A stretch of DNA of 64,000 bases from Glossina fuscipes (GCF_014805625.2 NW_023998440.1:989234-1053233), one strand, 5' to 3'. Positions 1-13,029 are shown, counted from the stretch's first letter. Numbers and translations: made by a program. Notes: generated by a model from the letters alone, not told the origin.

Positions 1-1230
1 AGACCGGATACATAATGAGTGATGCGATATATGTACCGAAACATTACTTAAATTGCATGCGATAAAATTATTTGAAGCACCTAAATATCAAATAGCGTAA
101 ACACTACGCGCTGTTCGATTAGGCCGCGTTGCCCATGTGAATCCATCTTGGAAAGGCGTTTGGTAACATCTTCTATTGAAAATAGTTGATAAACTTTTAT
201 ATCCCAAGTTTCTGGTAAAAGTAAACTGGCGTCTCCCTTTGCAGTTCTTTTAAACGGTTTGACAAAATTGATCGACTAAAAGTTAAAAACGTAAAAATAA
301 AAAATGATGTTAAAGGAAATTCCTTGGCAGTCGCAAGTATTTCTGTCGTTCATTTTAACAGAGACATAAGTTGGTTTTAAAAATCTTTAATTTTCAACGC
401 TTTTAAGTTACCTCGATTGGTTTCTTTCCATGTTACCTCTGACTACGGCATTTAAAACGTGCCACTCACACATTAATGCGGTTTTTCCTTTGATTTTCAA
501 ATTTCAGTTTGTGTTTGCTTTGGTTATTCTCTTGCCATGATGACTTGCTTTAGCTATGAAATATTATGTCTTGGCACAATTTTACACTATTCGAAAATGA
601 AGCGCGCGCGCACACACTTACACGTTAATATCAAATTTTATTGTTTGCTTCCGTTTACATTATTTAATCTATTAATGAACAAGCTTTCGCGGTACTCTTG
701 GTTGATGATTACACCAAAAAAATACTAAAATAGTTTTTCTCTTCTTCTTTTCCGTTGTTGTATTATATCGCAAACTTATAAATTATGAGTGAAGCTTACG
801 TTTAGGTAATTAAAGTTAATGCGCTCATGTTTGTCATCAGGCAATGATTATTCATTTAGGGAAATCAAGCGAAATTGTAAATAATTAATTTTCTTAGCAA
901 CGAAAACATAAATTTTAACTTACCGACTGAACGGTATTTCAATTTAACTTAAGGAATAAAAAAGATTTCCAGTATCTATTAGCCAATAACAACAAGATGG
1001 GTTGATAAAGTATTACAATGGATTGCTGGAAAGCTATCGATATTTGTGAGTTAAATACGCTTTCTTTAGGCAAGCGATCCGTTACAATCTAGTCATTCGG
1101 AGAAAAGCATATAAATCACATACACACACATTTTTGAGGCTGAAACAGAATAGAATGAATTTGAATGGTAGGAGAGAACAGCAAGATTAATCCAGAAAAA
1201 CATTCCGGGTTATGGTGCAACGATATATTA
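1..1230. other. Non-coding AT-rich DNA
   Basis: Only short unrelated reading frames; no recognised repeat or RNA gene. One GCGCGC/CACACA stretch near 603-620. Confidence 0.5.
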
Positions 1231-1512
1231 AGTTTGTGCGAACGTATGCAAGCCCTAGAAGGGCATGAAGTAGGCCCGCCAGTTACAGCAACCAGATTGA
1301 GAATCACCTTCTGAATCGACCTAAGCTTGTCAGTCTTTCCATACATTTTGTATTAGTGTATTCAAGTTGCATATCAAAATTTCTCAGATATTTCGATGAT
1401 GTATGGCACAATGATGTGTTTGGCCTTGTCTTTGGGAAATGGTTCGGCTCTGACCACTTTTTCGGCCACTTCCCCTCCCAGACCTTAATTTGAAAGGTCG
1501 CTATATAAATAA
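1231..1512 (-). repeat. Family A interspersed repeat copy
   Basis: Plus-strand landmarks in reversed orientation: GTTTGTGCGAACGTATGCA, then CTTCTGAATCGACCTAAGCT, then GTCAGTCTTTCC, TTTCTCAGATATTTCGATGA, and TTTTTCGGCCACTTCCCCTC. These recur in the same order in the copies at 24.2, 33.0, 39.0 and 44.0 kb. It encodes nothing recognisable. Confidence 0.65.
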
Positions 1513-3187
1513 CTATATTAAATAGCGTGGAATAGCTTAATCATGTGCCATGGACCTACTATGTACAGTCTGACATGTAAAGAGCCGCAGCTTTTCTAAC
1601 TTTTTTAGCGGTTTTAGTTTCATTATACTCAAAAGTGTTTCAATCTATTTGCTCTTCAACTATGTGTTGCTCTTCGTTATCGTTCAGAAGTCTTCACCTA
1701 AACCTTTTATTAAATAAATTGATTTTCTTAAATAAAAAAGGCACAAGGTATTGATATGAATGTTCGACAGAATCGAACATCCAAGATCAAATCCGTGTTG
1801 CTGACGTGTCAATCTGTAGAAACTTGGTGTCCCCAAAGTGATTACGGCTGCATCTCCCTCCTTTCAGGCGTAGTTTTTCTGGGCACTTCATCCGTTTGCA
1901 TTTCGCCATCATGTTCCATTAAGTCTAATTAGCGCAGGGATCAGTGTAGTGGCATTGCGTTGGCCTCCATTTTCAACGACCCTACGCGGGCACGTTTTAC
2001 GCTTTCAAGAAAGCATAACTTTATCATAGGAAACCTTACAGTGGTAAGTGAATTCTTGACAGCAACAGAAAGTTTCGTGAGGCTTGCTTTTAAAGGTATT
2101 AAACTTACTCTCCTCGCTGCAATTAGTTTTAATCTATATAAGAATTTGCTTCTCCAACCGCCAATAAAAAGTTAGATTACTTTTTCGTCTAATGGTCTCT
2201 CTGTAATGTCACGGCTTTGATGGAAACGAAGGTTCTTCGGCAATTTGCATTTCGTGGTCTCCGAGTTATTGCCATTTCACTAATGTGTAAATGGCAGAAG
2301 ATCATCTAATCCGATGGTAAGAAGCTGCTTTCCGAAGAATAAAAGGAAAAGATCCGTTACCTTATGAACAGATTAAGTGATTTGAACGCTATTCGAAAGC
2401 TGTACGGTGGTTCCGAACCATTAGTTTTGTAGTTCTTTTGTAGTTTTATGACCTGGGATGAGCTCGCCGCTTTCAGCCAAATTTCTTCGACTGGCTTAGC
2501 GAACAAATAGACTAGAGTCATGCCGCCGTCTAAGAAGCTTTAAAGTTTTTTATGCCCCAAAAAATTCTTTGTGTGAAACCTTGACGCAGAACATGTTTCT
2601 GATTGTAGCCGATTTTTTTCGGATCATTTCAGAACCTCAAATTAACTTTCGAAATGCAACTATCGGAATTTTAAGCATCAGAGCATCTTTTCCCCATTTT
2701 TTCAAAGATGGCAGCATTATGGGTTGTAATTCCTCTGGTGGAGAAAAGCTTTCCGTGTGCAATTGCCAAAAATTAAATAGCTCAAAGAAAAAGTTCATAG
2801 CATTTTTGGCAATAGATAGGTGAAGAGTGGAATAACTTTATCCGTTCTTTGCCAAATATTTTTAATGATGCAAGGCTATCTTTAAAACAAGTTTGTAAAA
2901 GTCACTTTCGGCTAGAAATCGCGCAAGGTCTGCAGTAAAAGCAGGAGAATTGCAGCACAAAAATTGTAAAAGACTGCCGATCAAGATGGCGCGTGTTTGT
3001 TTGAAAAAGTTAATTTAAAATATAAAAGTAATGTGCTCCTAGATCTACTATTAAAGTATCAAAAATTATATTTTGAATGTATACTCATGTGAAATATAAG
3101 AGGACTAACGTTGTTTTAAATATAGCTGCTGATTTCAGAGTCCATTCGCCGACTAACGATTTTATAGCTGTCGATCAAGTGCACGAT
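1513..3187. other. Non-coding stretch
   Basis: No recognisable gene or element. Two ORFs of 71 and 84 codons match nothing I know and have no codon-bias argument in their favour. Confidence 0.45.
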
Positions 3188-3247
3188 TGAAAAGTCTTGG
3201 GTTATGATTACTATCGAACGAATGAAAAGTCTTGGGTTATGATTACT
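3188..3247 (+). repeat. Perfect 25-base direct duplication
   Basis: The 25 bases at 3188-3212 (TGAAAAGTC...GATTACT) are repeated exactly at 3223-3247, 35 bases downstream. No gene overlaps it. Confidence 0.85.
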
Positions 3248-3599
3248 GTTTTCCCCAGGATGTAGTGATATTCACTGGGTTAATAATAAACAGATTCATT
3301 TTGGCTTTTTCTTCTTCTCCAACTGGTATTCTATTTATTTGAAACTTAGTCCTATCATTTTGTAAAAATGTGCAGGTAGCAGAGGCTCTTTCGAACACTA
3401 AACTCTTAATTAACTTATGAATGAACCAAATCTAGATAAGAGAAATGTATAAGTAGAAACGCTATCATATAATGTAAAAGTAAAGATATTGTAGTGGTCC
3501 GCGGCCCATGTTTAAGTACCCTACAATTATCTGTAGAAAGGCTTTTTGACATAGTTCGTAATGTGGGAAAATGTCTAAAAAAAAGTTCGTACCGCAATT

Positions 3600-3845
3600 A
3601 TTGTCAACAGCGTTCATTCCTTAGGCGAAAGCACGTCACACATAACACACAAAATCCATTAAAATATCTATAAAATTGCAGGCTGTAGGTTGAACACAAG
3701 AAAAGAAAATTGACGGACGGACAGGCAAGCCTAGATTCAGAACATAATATTGAGTCGAGCGCAATAACAACGACGGGTATATTTCAAGTGCTTCCAGGCG
3801 TTGCCTATGTCCGCACAAGCTTAACATACCCCTCTGTTACAAATT
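3600..3845 (+). repeat. Family A interspersed repeat copy
   Basis: Reads TGTCAACAGCGTTCATTCCT, AATATCTATAAAATTGCAGG, CTGTAGGTTGAACACAAG, GACGGACGGACAGG, AAGCCTAGATTCAGAA and CCGCACAAGCTTAACATACC, the family landmarks in forward order. The right end (CTTAACATACCCCT) may be close to the original element end. Confidence 0.65.
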
Positions 3846-3849
3846 GTGT

Positions 3850-5465
3850 GGAATACAAAAAAACTCATTTTAAATATTTACGACCTTATTGATGTAGCTT
3901 ACCTGAATAGGCAAAAATGTTAACAAAATAAATTTAGTACCCATCCCCATATATGTGGTGTATATAGCGATTGTCTTCTTTATACCTCTTCATTTCGTCT
4001 TATATAATCGGACTGAATTAAATTGATTCATAATCTCACGCTGATAGATATACAAGTATTTTACATTTCATTGGGGTTAAAAGCCAAGCTATAAACTAAA
4101 GTTTATGCAACGGTCAACCTATTGTCCTAAAAAACTAGAAATATTTCTTAAATTTTACTTAATCCCTCATAAAATGATAATATAATAAAAAGTATTTGAT
4201 TATATAGATTTATGTCTTCTTTTTTTCCCTGAAAAGAAAAAAAAAAATGTCGTTTTATTTGTTAAATTGATCCTCCTCCGTTTTATCACTTATATATACA
4301 AATATTAATGCATATGCGACTTTTGGATTAAAATGGAAGACTACACGAGTGAATTAATTACCCAACCTATGAGGATATGTTTTTAAAATCTCGTGTAAAA
4401 CATAAGCTAAAATATAACAGCAAAAACAACAATAATGTCTATTTTGAGCAGCTGAAAACTAAGGTGAGAACAAAATGTTTATATAAAATGCCATAAAACA
4501 TATAAACATGCATAGTGGGTAGCCATGTGAAAGCTACAAGTTCTAAAAAACTAAGGTCGCGCTTTAGGATTATATTCATAGACACACAGAGCACAATTGA
4601 ACTGAACTGAATGTATACTTTATGAGTCACTTGATAAACAAAAACACCTCGGAGTGCATGATGATTACTATTGTTAGATTATATAACCAACAATTCCGTG
4701 TTAGGAAAAAGCAATAAGCAAAACAGAAAAAAAGTAAAAAGGAAAACGAAATTTATTTATCATCACAAACGAAACCCTAAATGCGAGAAGAATAAACAAT
4801 AGAAAAGCAAAGCAAATGCCATAGAACGAATTTTGGATGCCTGGATGCCAACAGTTGCTTAGAGTTATTTTCGCCTAAAATTTTTGAGAAGATTTATAAT
4901 TTTCTCGATATCCAAAAGCCGTTTCTAAGTCCTTTACCGCTTTTTGTAAACTGTATACGGGATCTGGATTGAAATTTTCACTCACTTTTCTATCCACTTA
5001 TCGAGTTTCTCTAGATGGACTGGTTATTGCACCTATACACATGCATTTAATCCAAAAATATATAAATTCATTTGAAGCTTTTTCTTTTTTTTTTTCTATA
5101 ATTTAGCTGTGCACGTCCTCGAAACGGAAAGAATTTAAACTAAGTTTCCAATGTATGTAGTTAAGGGCTTATAGGTGTTACAAATAAAAGTTCCGATCTC
5201 TAAGTTCTAATTTTTCCCGCAACTGGTGCTAGTTATCTCTTACGTACAGACGAATCGATGAAAACCACCCAGCTTTTAGGTAATTAAGAACAGCAGACCA
5301 TATATTAATCAAAATATTTTTGAACACTTTCCCATTACTTTTTCCCATCTTCCTAGCATACCGACGTCGCGTGCCAGCCAAGCCATGCTGCATCGATCTG
5401 AACAGTTGGTCTTCTTTCCAGCAACATATTATTCTATTTGTCGTCTACCGACGTCAGCAGGAACA
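3850..5465. other. Non-coding AT-rich DNA
   Basis: Nothing recognised apart from small A and T runs. Confidence 0.5.
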
Positions 5466-5469
5466 CTTT

Positions 5470-5680
5470 CATTCGGTTGTAGCGACCTTTTTTCAAAAGG
5501 CTCAAAAGTTGCGAATTGAACACAAAAACACGTGAGGGCTACCGCTGGACAGGCCGACAGACATTTTTAAGTTGGGTGGTGATATTTTCAAGAAAAATGG
5601 TTTGAGTGGTAGAGCAAACAACAAGTAGACAGGACGGGGGCAAGCCTTAAATCAATTCAGAATCGCAAACTTGGCATGAT
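5470..5680 (+). repeat. Family A repeat fragments (two)
   Basis: CTCAAAAGTTGCGAATTGAACACAAAA with GGACAGGCCGACAGACA (5500-5566), and again GACAGGACGGGGGCAAGCCT with AAATCAATTCAGAATCGC (5630-5668), match successive landmarks of family A. They may be one copy interrupted by other sequence. Confidence 0.5.
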
Positions 5681-5689
5681 CTGTGCTAC

Positions 5690-7435
5690 GAGTAATATAA
5701 GATGCAATAAGATGCAGTCTGTAGGAGTGGGTCTCTTCGAGCATTATCTTCGTTTAAGTGATTCTTCCATTCCACGTCATCTTCCGTTTTCACAAAATCC
5801 CCTTATTAACGCTTCTTTCTTCAAGTCTGTTGCCCTCATCTAGGCCCTAGTAATTAAAAGCTTTCCTTTTCTCGTATTGTGATCTCTTCAAAATATCGAT
5901 AAATGCTGTCGAGATAAGGAAGTCGCCTCACTAAACTAAGAACCAAAGCTATATGTGTACTCTTTTCTTGTATTAAGCCCATGACAAGGTTAACATACTT
6001 TCTACTCATAGTACCTATCGCGGTCATAAAAATCACGCACTATCAGTTTATGATTTTCGTGTGGCGGCTGTGAAAAAATTCCACAAAATCTATAAAATTA
6101 TAGGAACTTTTTATTATCGAGAAACCCACATAAATAATAAGACATCATATCTGGGGTGTGGATTGTGTACACTTATCGTCGTTCCATTTACAATTATTGT
6201 ATATTTAATCGTTATATGCATTAATTTGAAATAACTTTTCGCTTTGTTGTTATGACAATTAAGTGATATGACATTTCCACCGGCACATATAATTGATGCA
6301 TGGTATACAAAATCATATTTTTGGATTTTGTTTTAGGTTTTTATTTTCTTTCTCTTTAGAAAATCATTATATTGATGGCTTATAATTGACTAACTATTAA
6401 TTGCCCTCCTATACTGTCATAATTTACAAAAATAGAAAAAATTTTCATTTTTTGATTATCCAATCCACACCCTCGTTTCTGTTCCTATAACGCCGTATCA
6501 TGCCTTTTTTTAAATCTTCATACAGTTTTTTCCCTTTTTTTCTCTCTTTTTTTGGCAATTTTGTTCAATCTCCTTCACCGCTACTGCCGCACAATTGGTA
6601 TTTACGTACATTATCATCATATTTCAATAATTCATATTTTATAAAAATATTATTTTTTTTTACGTACATATCTATCTATGACATTATGTCAAATGTCATA
6701 CCGTTTATAGAGTTTTTCTTTTTTTCATGTTTCTCTTTATTTTTTATATTTATTTTATTGCTGGCAACACAGTTCAAATAATAACAATCAACTTAAATGT
6801 CAGAAAGTTGTTTCAGTTTAAAACAAAAAATATCTGTACATCTATATCTATCTATATATATATATATGTATATATATAATGTGTAAATATATATATATAT
6901 ATCCAATTTAGTGTTATTGCCAACAAGCTTATTGCCATTTTTTCAACACTCCTAAATGTACCGCAAATATAATAAAAAATATGGGAAAAATACCGAACAT
7001 TAACAAGTGCACATCGAGCAAATAACATCACTAACAGTAAAATGAATGCGCATACCATAGAACTTTTAAGGTAAAAGTAAAAAAAAAACAGAAAGAGAAA
7101 AACAAGACGTGGAAGTGTCTAGCAATGAAAATGAAAGTTAAAATCTGCTACCTATATATATATATAAGAGATTATATCAATGTAAAAAATGGCGTTCTAA
7201 TCGCAATCCACACAGATTTCTTTTTACAAATATATAGAAAAGCAAGACACACCAGAGTAATCAATTATTATGAAAGCTAAAGCAATCTTTGCAGTAAATT
7301 AAAGTTTTTGTTCCTTAAATCATTACATTATTTCGCTTTAGTGTGTACTCTTATAGAAATGCAGCGTGCAAGGTGCTCCCTTACAGTGAAGTGAACGTGA
7401 CATTTCTTAAGCAATGCTCCAGAAATCTGAAAAGA
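5690..7435. other. Non-coding AT-rich DNA with microsatellites
   Basis: Low-complexity T-rich DNA (6.5-6.8 kb) and (TA)n tracts. Small Phe-rich frames are low-complexity artefacts. Confidence 0.5.
6841..6902. repeat. (TA)n microsatellite
   Basis: Interrupted TA repeats over about 60 bases with ATGTA breaks. Confidence 0.85.
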
Positions 7436-7439
7436 TGTT

Positions 7440-7965
7440 TGTCAGATGAAGGAACATTCGATGAGTGCCGTGTGGCGATAAAATTTCCAATCACAATTAT
7501 TCGCTTTATTCTTGAGCAAGTTTAGCTGAGCGGGGCCAGCAATCCTGTGGTCTAAAGATGCCTCCTCTGAATACAGCCGTTGCCATTCCTGACAATTCAA
7601 TCCAGTAGTAACTAGTTTGTCAGGTTTCAATAACTCAAAGGGAGTTGCGTAACTTTAGTCTCATCATATCTTTCTTGGGTAGGTTTAGGCGTTGATTTGA
7701 TTTTCAAAATGGCGATTGCTTGCAACTCTTTATCTTATCATAAAGAAACCATTTTTCATAGCCGGTAACCATTCTGAAAATAAATTGATTTCTACGATAT
7801 CTGTACCCATATGCCTTGTAAGTGTCTTTGTATAATTGACCATGGCGACGCAAGGCTTCTCGATAATTCATATGTACATCATTTTGGATCAACGCCTTCT
7901 AAACATTTTAGAGTGTCGTTATTAAATTCAAAAGATCATTCACTTCGAAGGCTATCAGAGGGAAC
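7440..7965 (-). pseudogene. mariner-family transposase relic
   Basis: Minus-strand translation in shifting frames follows a mariner transposase. Helix-turn-helix part: NDTLKCLEGVDPK-stop-CTYELSR then SIIQRHLQGIW (7920-7810), like the ALLEADPR..ELAEELGVS.STIQRHL block. Catalytic part: FIFRMVTGYEKWFLYD (7790-7740), like the family block TGDEKW, with the first catalytic Asp replaced by Tyr. Then PFELLKPDKLVTT and CQEWQRLYSE (7640-7570), like the YELLKPGETV..CQQLQRL block, ending with a W-K-F-Y-R-H-T segment similar to W(E)VLPHP. A stop codon, at least one frameshift and a deletion between the DNA-binding and catalytic parts mean it cannot be active. Terminal inverted repeats were not identified. 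Confidence 0.83.
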
Positions 7966-8564
7966 TGTAGAGGGGTACGTGCTCCCTCTTCAACGATTGG
8001 CTTATTCGAAAGCATGAAACGAATGATGCAAGATATGGTTCCAAGAGAAACCGTCAAAAACCGCCGAAAGTAATTTTCCGCAAATCGCAATCCGTTCACT
8101 ATTTTGCAAGAAAGTCTGGGCATAAGCAATTTTTCTTCCAAAATGGATGCTACTCAGAATACAATTAACAGATCGTGCCACATGTAGACGGATATAATGA
8201 CAAAATTTTGCGAGTTGAGTTTGGAATTGCTGCCCCACGCCAAGCTCGCGCGACACGGAATAAATATGTGAAAAACTTATCGATATAAGTATCCGTTACA
8301 AGTCCTTTCAAAACTTCCCTGAGAATTCTAGGCGGGGCGCAATGTGAAAAAAAATTTTAGAGTCTCACCTTAACGCGCATCTCAAAAACGGTTGGTTTCC
8401 TTTTCCATATCCTTTTAGAATGGAAATATAATTTCCTTGATATTTGACCACCCACTCAAGGGACGTTCCATGCAAGTTGAAGCACGATAGGATGGGTTAC
8501 AAGTTAATTGAGAAGTAAGAGCGGGGGTAACTCTGTTTTTGTACCATTTGCGCTAGAAGCGTAT

Positions 8565-8880
8565 CTTAAGTTTGTGCAAACGTATGCAATAATCAAAAAG
8601 ACTTGAGAGATATGCACTTTTTCGTCCGTCCATCTTTCCATCTTGTTTTCTTGTGTTTAAACTGCAGAGATTACCTTTTGTTATGCCGATCTATTGAGAA
8701 TACATTTTTAAATCACTCTCCGAGTCGATTTGGACTTATCTGTGTGTGTTCGCTGTCGTGTTTTACATATGTTGAACTTACAGAATGAAATTTTCAAGAT
8801 ACTTTGATGAAATTTCTCACATTGCCATTTTTTGAACCCCGCGACGAACGCTATTGAATACCGTTCTGATTAATTGTATT
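8565..8880 (-). repeat. Family A interspersed repeat, decayed copy
   Basis: TAAGTTTGTGCAAACGTATGC, then CAAAAAGACTTGAGAGATAT, TTTTCGTCCGTCCATC, TTTTCTTGTGTTTAAACTGC and, after about 150 bases, AACCCCGCGACGAACGCTAT. This is the reversed landmark order of the family. Confidence 0.55.
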
Positions 8881-8889
8881 AAGCAAAGT

Positions 8890-11515
8890 GGGGTAGGGTT
8901 TTTACGGGTGGACCCCCTATGGGTATTTTCTTATTGGATTATATAATAATAAGATAAGTGCTTGTGATAAGAACATCCGCTTGATGTCGTTTCACTGCCT
9001 AGTTATGTGTTGTGTAGTTTGTTAAAATCTTCCCCTTAGTGCTTCCTCGACTGCTATGTAATTAGTGACGAAAAATCTATTAAATACTTTATTACATAAA
9101 GTATCGAATACAAAGGCAAACCGCCTGGCGACTACATGGAATTTCATTTATTGTTATGTACCATATTATTATCACTTATTAACTATTTCTGGGTCGGCAT
9201 CAGAATGATGTCGCACCCATTAGATGACAAATATGTACAAAACATGTTTATACTTTTTTCTTCTGATGTTTGTCTTATATTTATTTAGACGTTTCTCCCT
9301 TGAACATGCAGCCATCGATGAATATACTTATGCGCGTATTTGTTGCATATATGCATTTTATTTATATAAAAGTGTTTGTGTCGTTTTTCCATAACTTTGG
9401 TATAGTTGGTGTGTCGTAAAATGAATTTCCGTTGAAATGCGCAACGACAAATTATAAATAAAACAAATAAACAAACAATCAAAGCGATTCATGCCAAACA
9501 TAGAAATTGAAAAGGAAAAAAGAAAAAAGATTGAATAACAACAACGAAACGAAAGCCAAAACCAAACCATGTATATAAAATAGCAACAACAAAAATGAAA
9601 AAAGAATTAAAACACTTTCATGTCTCAGTTCTATATGTATATATAAATACGTGTGTTATGCGTGTGTGTATGCGTGTTTATATGAATGTTTGTAAATTGT
9701 AGCGAGAGCACCACACAACGTTACAGCATGAAATGTAATGCAATACAATAGTCGATCTTTTAACACGCACATGTACTTATGTAGATATGAATGTACGTAA
9801 TACGTACGTACGCTATGTTTGAGAATTGTAATCAAGAAAAATGAAATACACACAAGCACACGCGTGCTCGTTAACATAAGCGAAAAAACAAACGAAAGCA
9901 AACAAACAAAACAACCAATACTGAAAAGACATGCAAGTATTAATTGCTTTCGAAATGTATACCTTAGCCACACGCATGCCTTCATTTAGTTGTCCATGCG
10001 TGCTTCTTGCTAGCGAACGTATTAGCGTTCGTTTGTATGTGCTTGTGTGTGCGTATATATATGCATGCGCGTGCATGTGCCTATATGGTGTAAGCAAAAT
10101 ATTAAGAAAAACGCGTATAGTACGTGCAAACATATCACTATAACCCGATAGCCACGTTTTGATTATAAAGCGTTGACACATTTGAACAAAGTTAATCATC
10201 GACGTTAGCATGATCAGATCACCTAAATACCCGAGTATTGAATGTTGTCCACAAAGCAAAAGATTAGTTTATTACTGCATAACAACGACAAAATGGGATG
10301 TGGATGTAAATTAAGTCTACACTTTTTTCTCTCTCTTTTGTTTTTTGTTAATAATTGCACACCAAAATAACAAAACATGTCTTATTATACAATTAAGTGA
10401 GAATATATGCAAAGGAAAAAGTCATTTACATGCAATACTGTTTAGCAAAATTATTACTTTATCGTGAATGCAACAACGTTCAAATATTTACATTAGTCGG
10501 CGATAAACTCACAAACCTATTTAACGTTGGAAACTCTACATTTTCTTAGTAATTAAAAAAGCTCTTGCATATTTCAAGGCATTTAGTACTTATTTCACTA
10601 ATTTCTGCCAAAGCTGGAACCACAATGAAAAGATTAGGTGATAGACGGTTATCTACAGTAAGGTTCGAAAGATGAGTAATTTCCCGTGCATCCGAGACTT
10701 TCTTTATTGATCTCAGGAAGGAATAATCAATATCAGTCGACGCAGAGAGCAACAGCTTCACGGTTCACTAAATCGAAGAAATCAGTTTCGCGACATAAGC
10801 CGGGCTTTCACAAATTATGAAAGGCAGTCCTTCGTTTCAAAGTAGTTCGAGAGCTAATTACTTTTGTTGGAAATTTTGAATTCTTCTTTGTATATTTGGG
10901 TAGCCATGGCGGAGATGTTTTCCGTGCCTGTGAGCGCGAATAATGGACTAAGAAATTCTATAACTCATCAAAAGGAAACGGAAAGAATGGGTTTTCTAGG
11001 TGGAAGCGAGGCGCTTTGATATCAACTGTTTGTCTAATTGCCACTACCTATTCCTTTTCCTGCTTCCTTCTGATCGGCATCATCTTGCATGTATAGCGGG
11101 TTATCCACTTGCAGGCAGAAGTCATAAACTTGACCGATTGGAAGCGCATACGAATCATTTTACTTGCTGTTGTGATAATGGGCTGTAATTCGCAAGCCTA
11201 CACCTTGAATCTATGCTTGCTTCAGATTATTTCATGTTATTTGCAACATGTCAATATTAGGCAGGGTCACCATTCCTATTGTTTTCGTCCAAAAATACTT
11301 TCTCATGTAGCTTTGCTGCCTATTTTTCCAATACCTCACGAAACACTGAAAGCCGAACGGACGTATCAAACTAAAATTTGTGCCTAGCACTCAAGAAAGA
11401 GACATTATGCACGCAGTCATTGTGTAAAGATCTACAACAGTTCATTCACAAAGCTATTCTCCTTCATCTATTTGATCTTTGTAGTTCCCTTGTATTTCGG
11501 AATACACTGTACAAA
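8890..11515. other. Non-coding stretch
   Basis: Rich in TATATG/CATACG/TGTGTG words, especially 9.6-10.1 kb. Frames of 109 and 148 codons on the minus strand here are Cys/Phe/Leu-rich and match no family I know; I treat them as chance. Confidence 0.45.
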
Positions 11516-11520
11516 GCTGA

Positions 11521-11667
11521 TTATTATTGTTATTAAATTTAGCCAAAGAAATAAATTCAAGACTAAAGTCTTGAGGGCTACCATCTAAGACTACCGACTT
11601 TATTGAAAACTTTACTCCACTTGAGATTTGAACGCACGGCCCTTTCGGTCATTCAGGCGAAAATGCA
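11521..11667 (-). repeat. Family B SINE-like copy, 5' part shortened
   Basis: The reverse complement reads CGTTCAAATCTCAAGTGGAG, then TTTTCAATAAAGTCGGTAG and CTTAGATG, ending in TTTGGCTAAATTTAATAACA. These segments match the copy at 19341 in the same order, including the TAA-rich tail. B-box at 11624-11634. The A-box part is shortened or lost. Confidence 0.7.
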
Positions 11668-12319
11668 CAGCTTAAAGATATTTGTGCTTGTGAATGATCA
11701 ATATTACCGGGGGTCACTCCCAAGCATACTCCGGAGTAGAACTATCGATAAAAAAGTGCAATCAGACATACTACTTCTTTGGTCCATATATACAACTGCA
11801 GAGACTTGCGGGCCTACGTAGTAACCAACCACATAGAAAAGATGTTAGCAAAAAGACATATTCTGATACACCAGATGGCTTTTCTACGGAGAATTTCTCG
11901 TCCCGTGGCTGCCTGCGATTGCAGCTGAAGGATCAGGATGAAATTTAGTATAATACTGCCATGTAGCGATCGATGGAAGTAATCTTTGTAACAACACACA
12001 TTACAGTCTTTCAGAGCTGACCATTAAATATTTTACATCGTGTGGCCTCGTCTTCAACATTAGATGTCAAATTGTAAACGTTTTGTCTTGTTGTCAAATA
12101 AGAACTCGCTGTTTTAAGAGAACTCTTTTACAGGAGGGGATCTGACGAATACGTTTCTAAGATTAGCGACGTATCCACCGTATAAAAATTGTAACTGTGC
12201 CAGCAAGCTACGAAAAGGCGAAATTTTGATTTATTTTAAGTTGTTCGGAGATCACCCATTACCGAAATACTAGTCTACACAACTATTATTAATAATTATA
12301 TACGTATTGTGACCTAAAA

Positions 12320-13015
12320 AGCCGATTGTACTCGTCTTGGCATGTTTTAGGATTCTAATAAATCTTATACTCTTTGGTTCGGGGCACTACACCATGTTTG
12401 ACCTCACAGTCACAAAGAATATGATGGGATGTCTTACTCGTCCCTTGGCAAATTTTGCATGGAGATACCCATGATGTTCAGGCTGTATCTGAAGGAATTA
12501 TGACGCGTGTAGAAGCCCGTGACCAAGCGTTCCTTCTCAGTTCCACTAGCTTTTGTGCTATGCCGGAAGACTGTATGAATCTTTTTGCTTGCCGTTGTCT
12601 TACATATGGCTTTCAATGTCAAATCGACTTTTTCTGTGCCCATTGCGATACCAGCCTAATAATGCGATTTCTTGACATGCCACAGAAATGTTCACGACCA
12701 GTCATCGTCCCTCGTGGATCGCTGTTACCTATACTTTCAGTCCTTTTCTTACCCTCATGGCCCAAATAGCCTGGTACTCATATTAGGTACACGTCGTTTA
12801 GGGCCATTATAGCAGTTTGACTACTGAAATAAAAGGAGATCAGCGGACCTCAGACGCCGCCCCAGTTTTGCCACTTTTCAGTTTTGAATCGATGGTGCAC
12901 CGTTTTTTTGGTTCCTCCCTAAGCTCAAAAGCTTGCGCGTCCCAGTCGGTACGGTCACTCTGCACCGGTGAACCTACCCAATTAAGAAAGTAAAGTACGT
13001 ATGAAATCGGTGAAC
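12320..13015 (-). pseudogene. 3' fragment of a non-LTR (LINE) retrotransposon: RNase H domain and C-terminal Cys-His region, decayed
   Basis: Read on the minus strand in several frames. RNase H-type pieces come first: CTIDSKLKSGKTGA (about 12.88 kb) resembles the TDGSKL...GTGAG start of the domain; FSSQTAIMAL then DVYLI-stop-VPGYLGHEG (about 12.82-12.75 kb) resembles the (D)SQAA..AL and WVPGH.G..GNE blocks; in the same frame SRNRIIRLVSQWA follows. After a frame change LVTGFYTRHNSFRYSLNIMG (12.53-12.48 kb) resembles the TGH...L...MG block, and after another frame change ICQGTSKTSHHILCDCE (12.45-12.40 kb) gives the Cys-His tail. This order is that of I/R1/LOA-group LINE ORF2 C-termini. At least two frameshifts, an internal deletion and a W-to-stop change show it is dead. 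The reverse transcriptase and endonuclease parts were not found. Confidence 0.82.
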
Positions 13016-13029
13016 AATAGTGGCCCATT

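Noticed and set aside
8002..8256. 84-codon minus-strand frame just upstream of the mariner relic
   Set aside because: I tried to read it as the transposase N-terminus but could not match helices in order; left unassigned.
9656..10259. Two overlapping minus-strand frames of 109 and 148 codons
   Set aside because: Cys/Phe/Leu/Tyr-rich composition, no family resemblance, and the sequence is rich in TATATG/TGTGTG words, so chance frames are likely.
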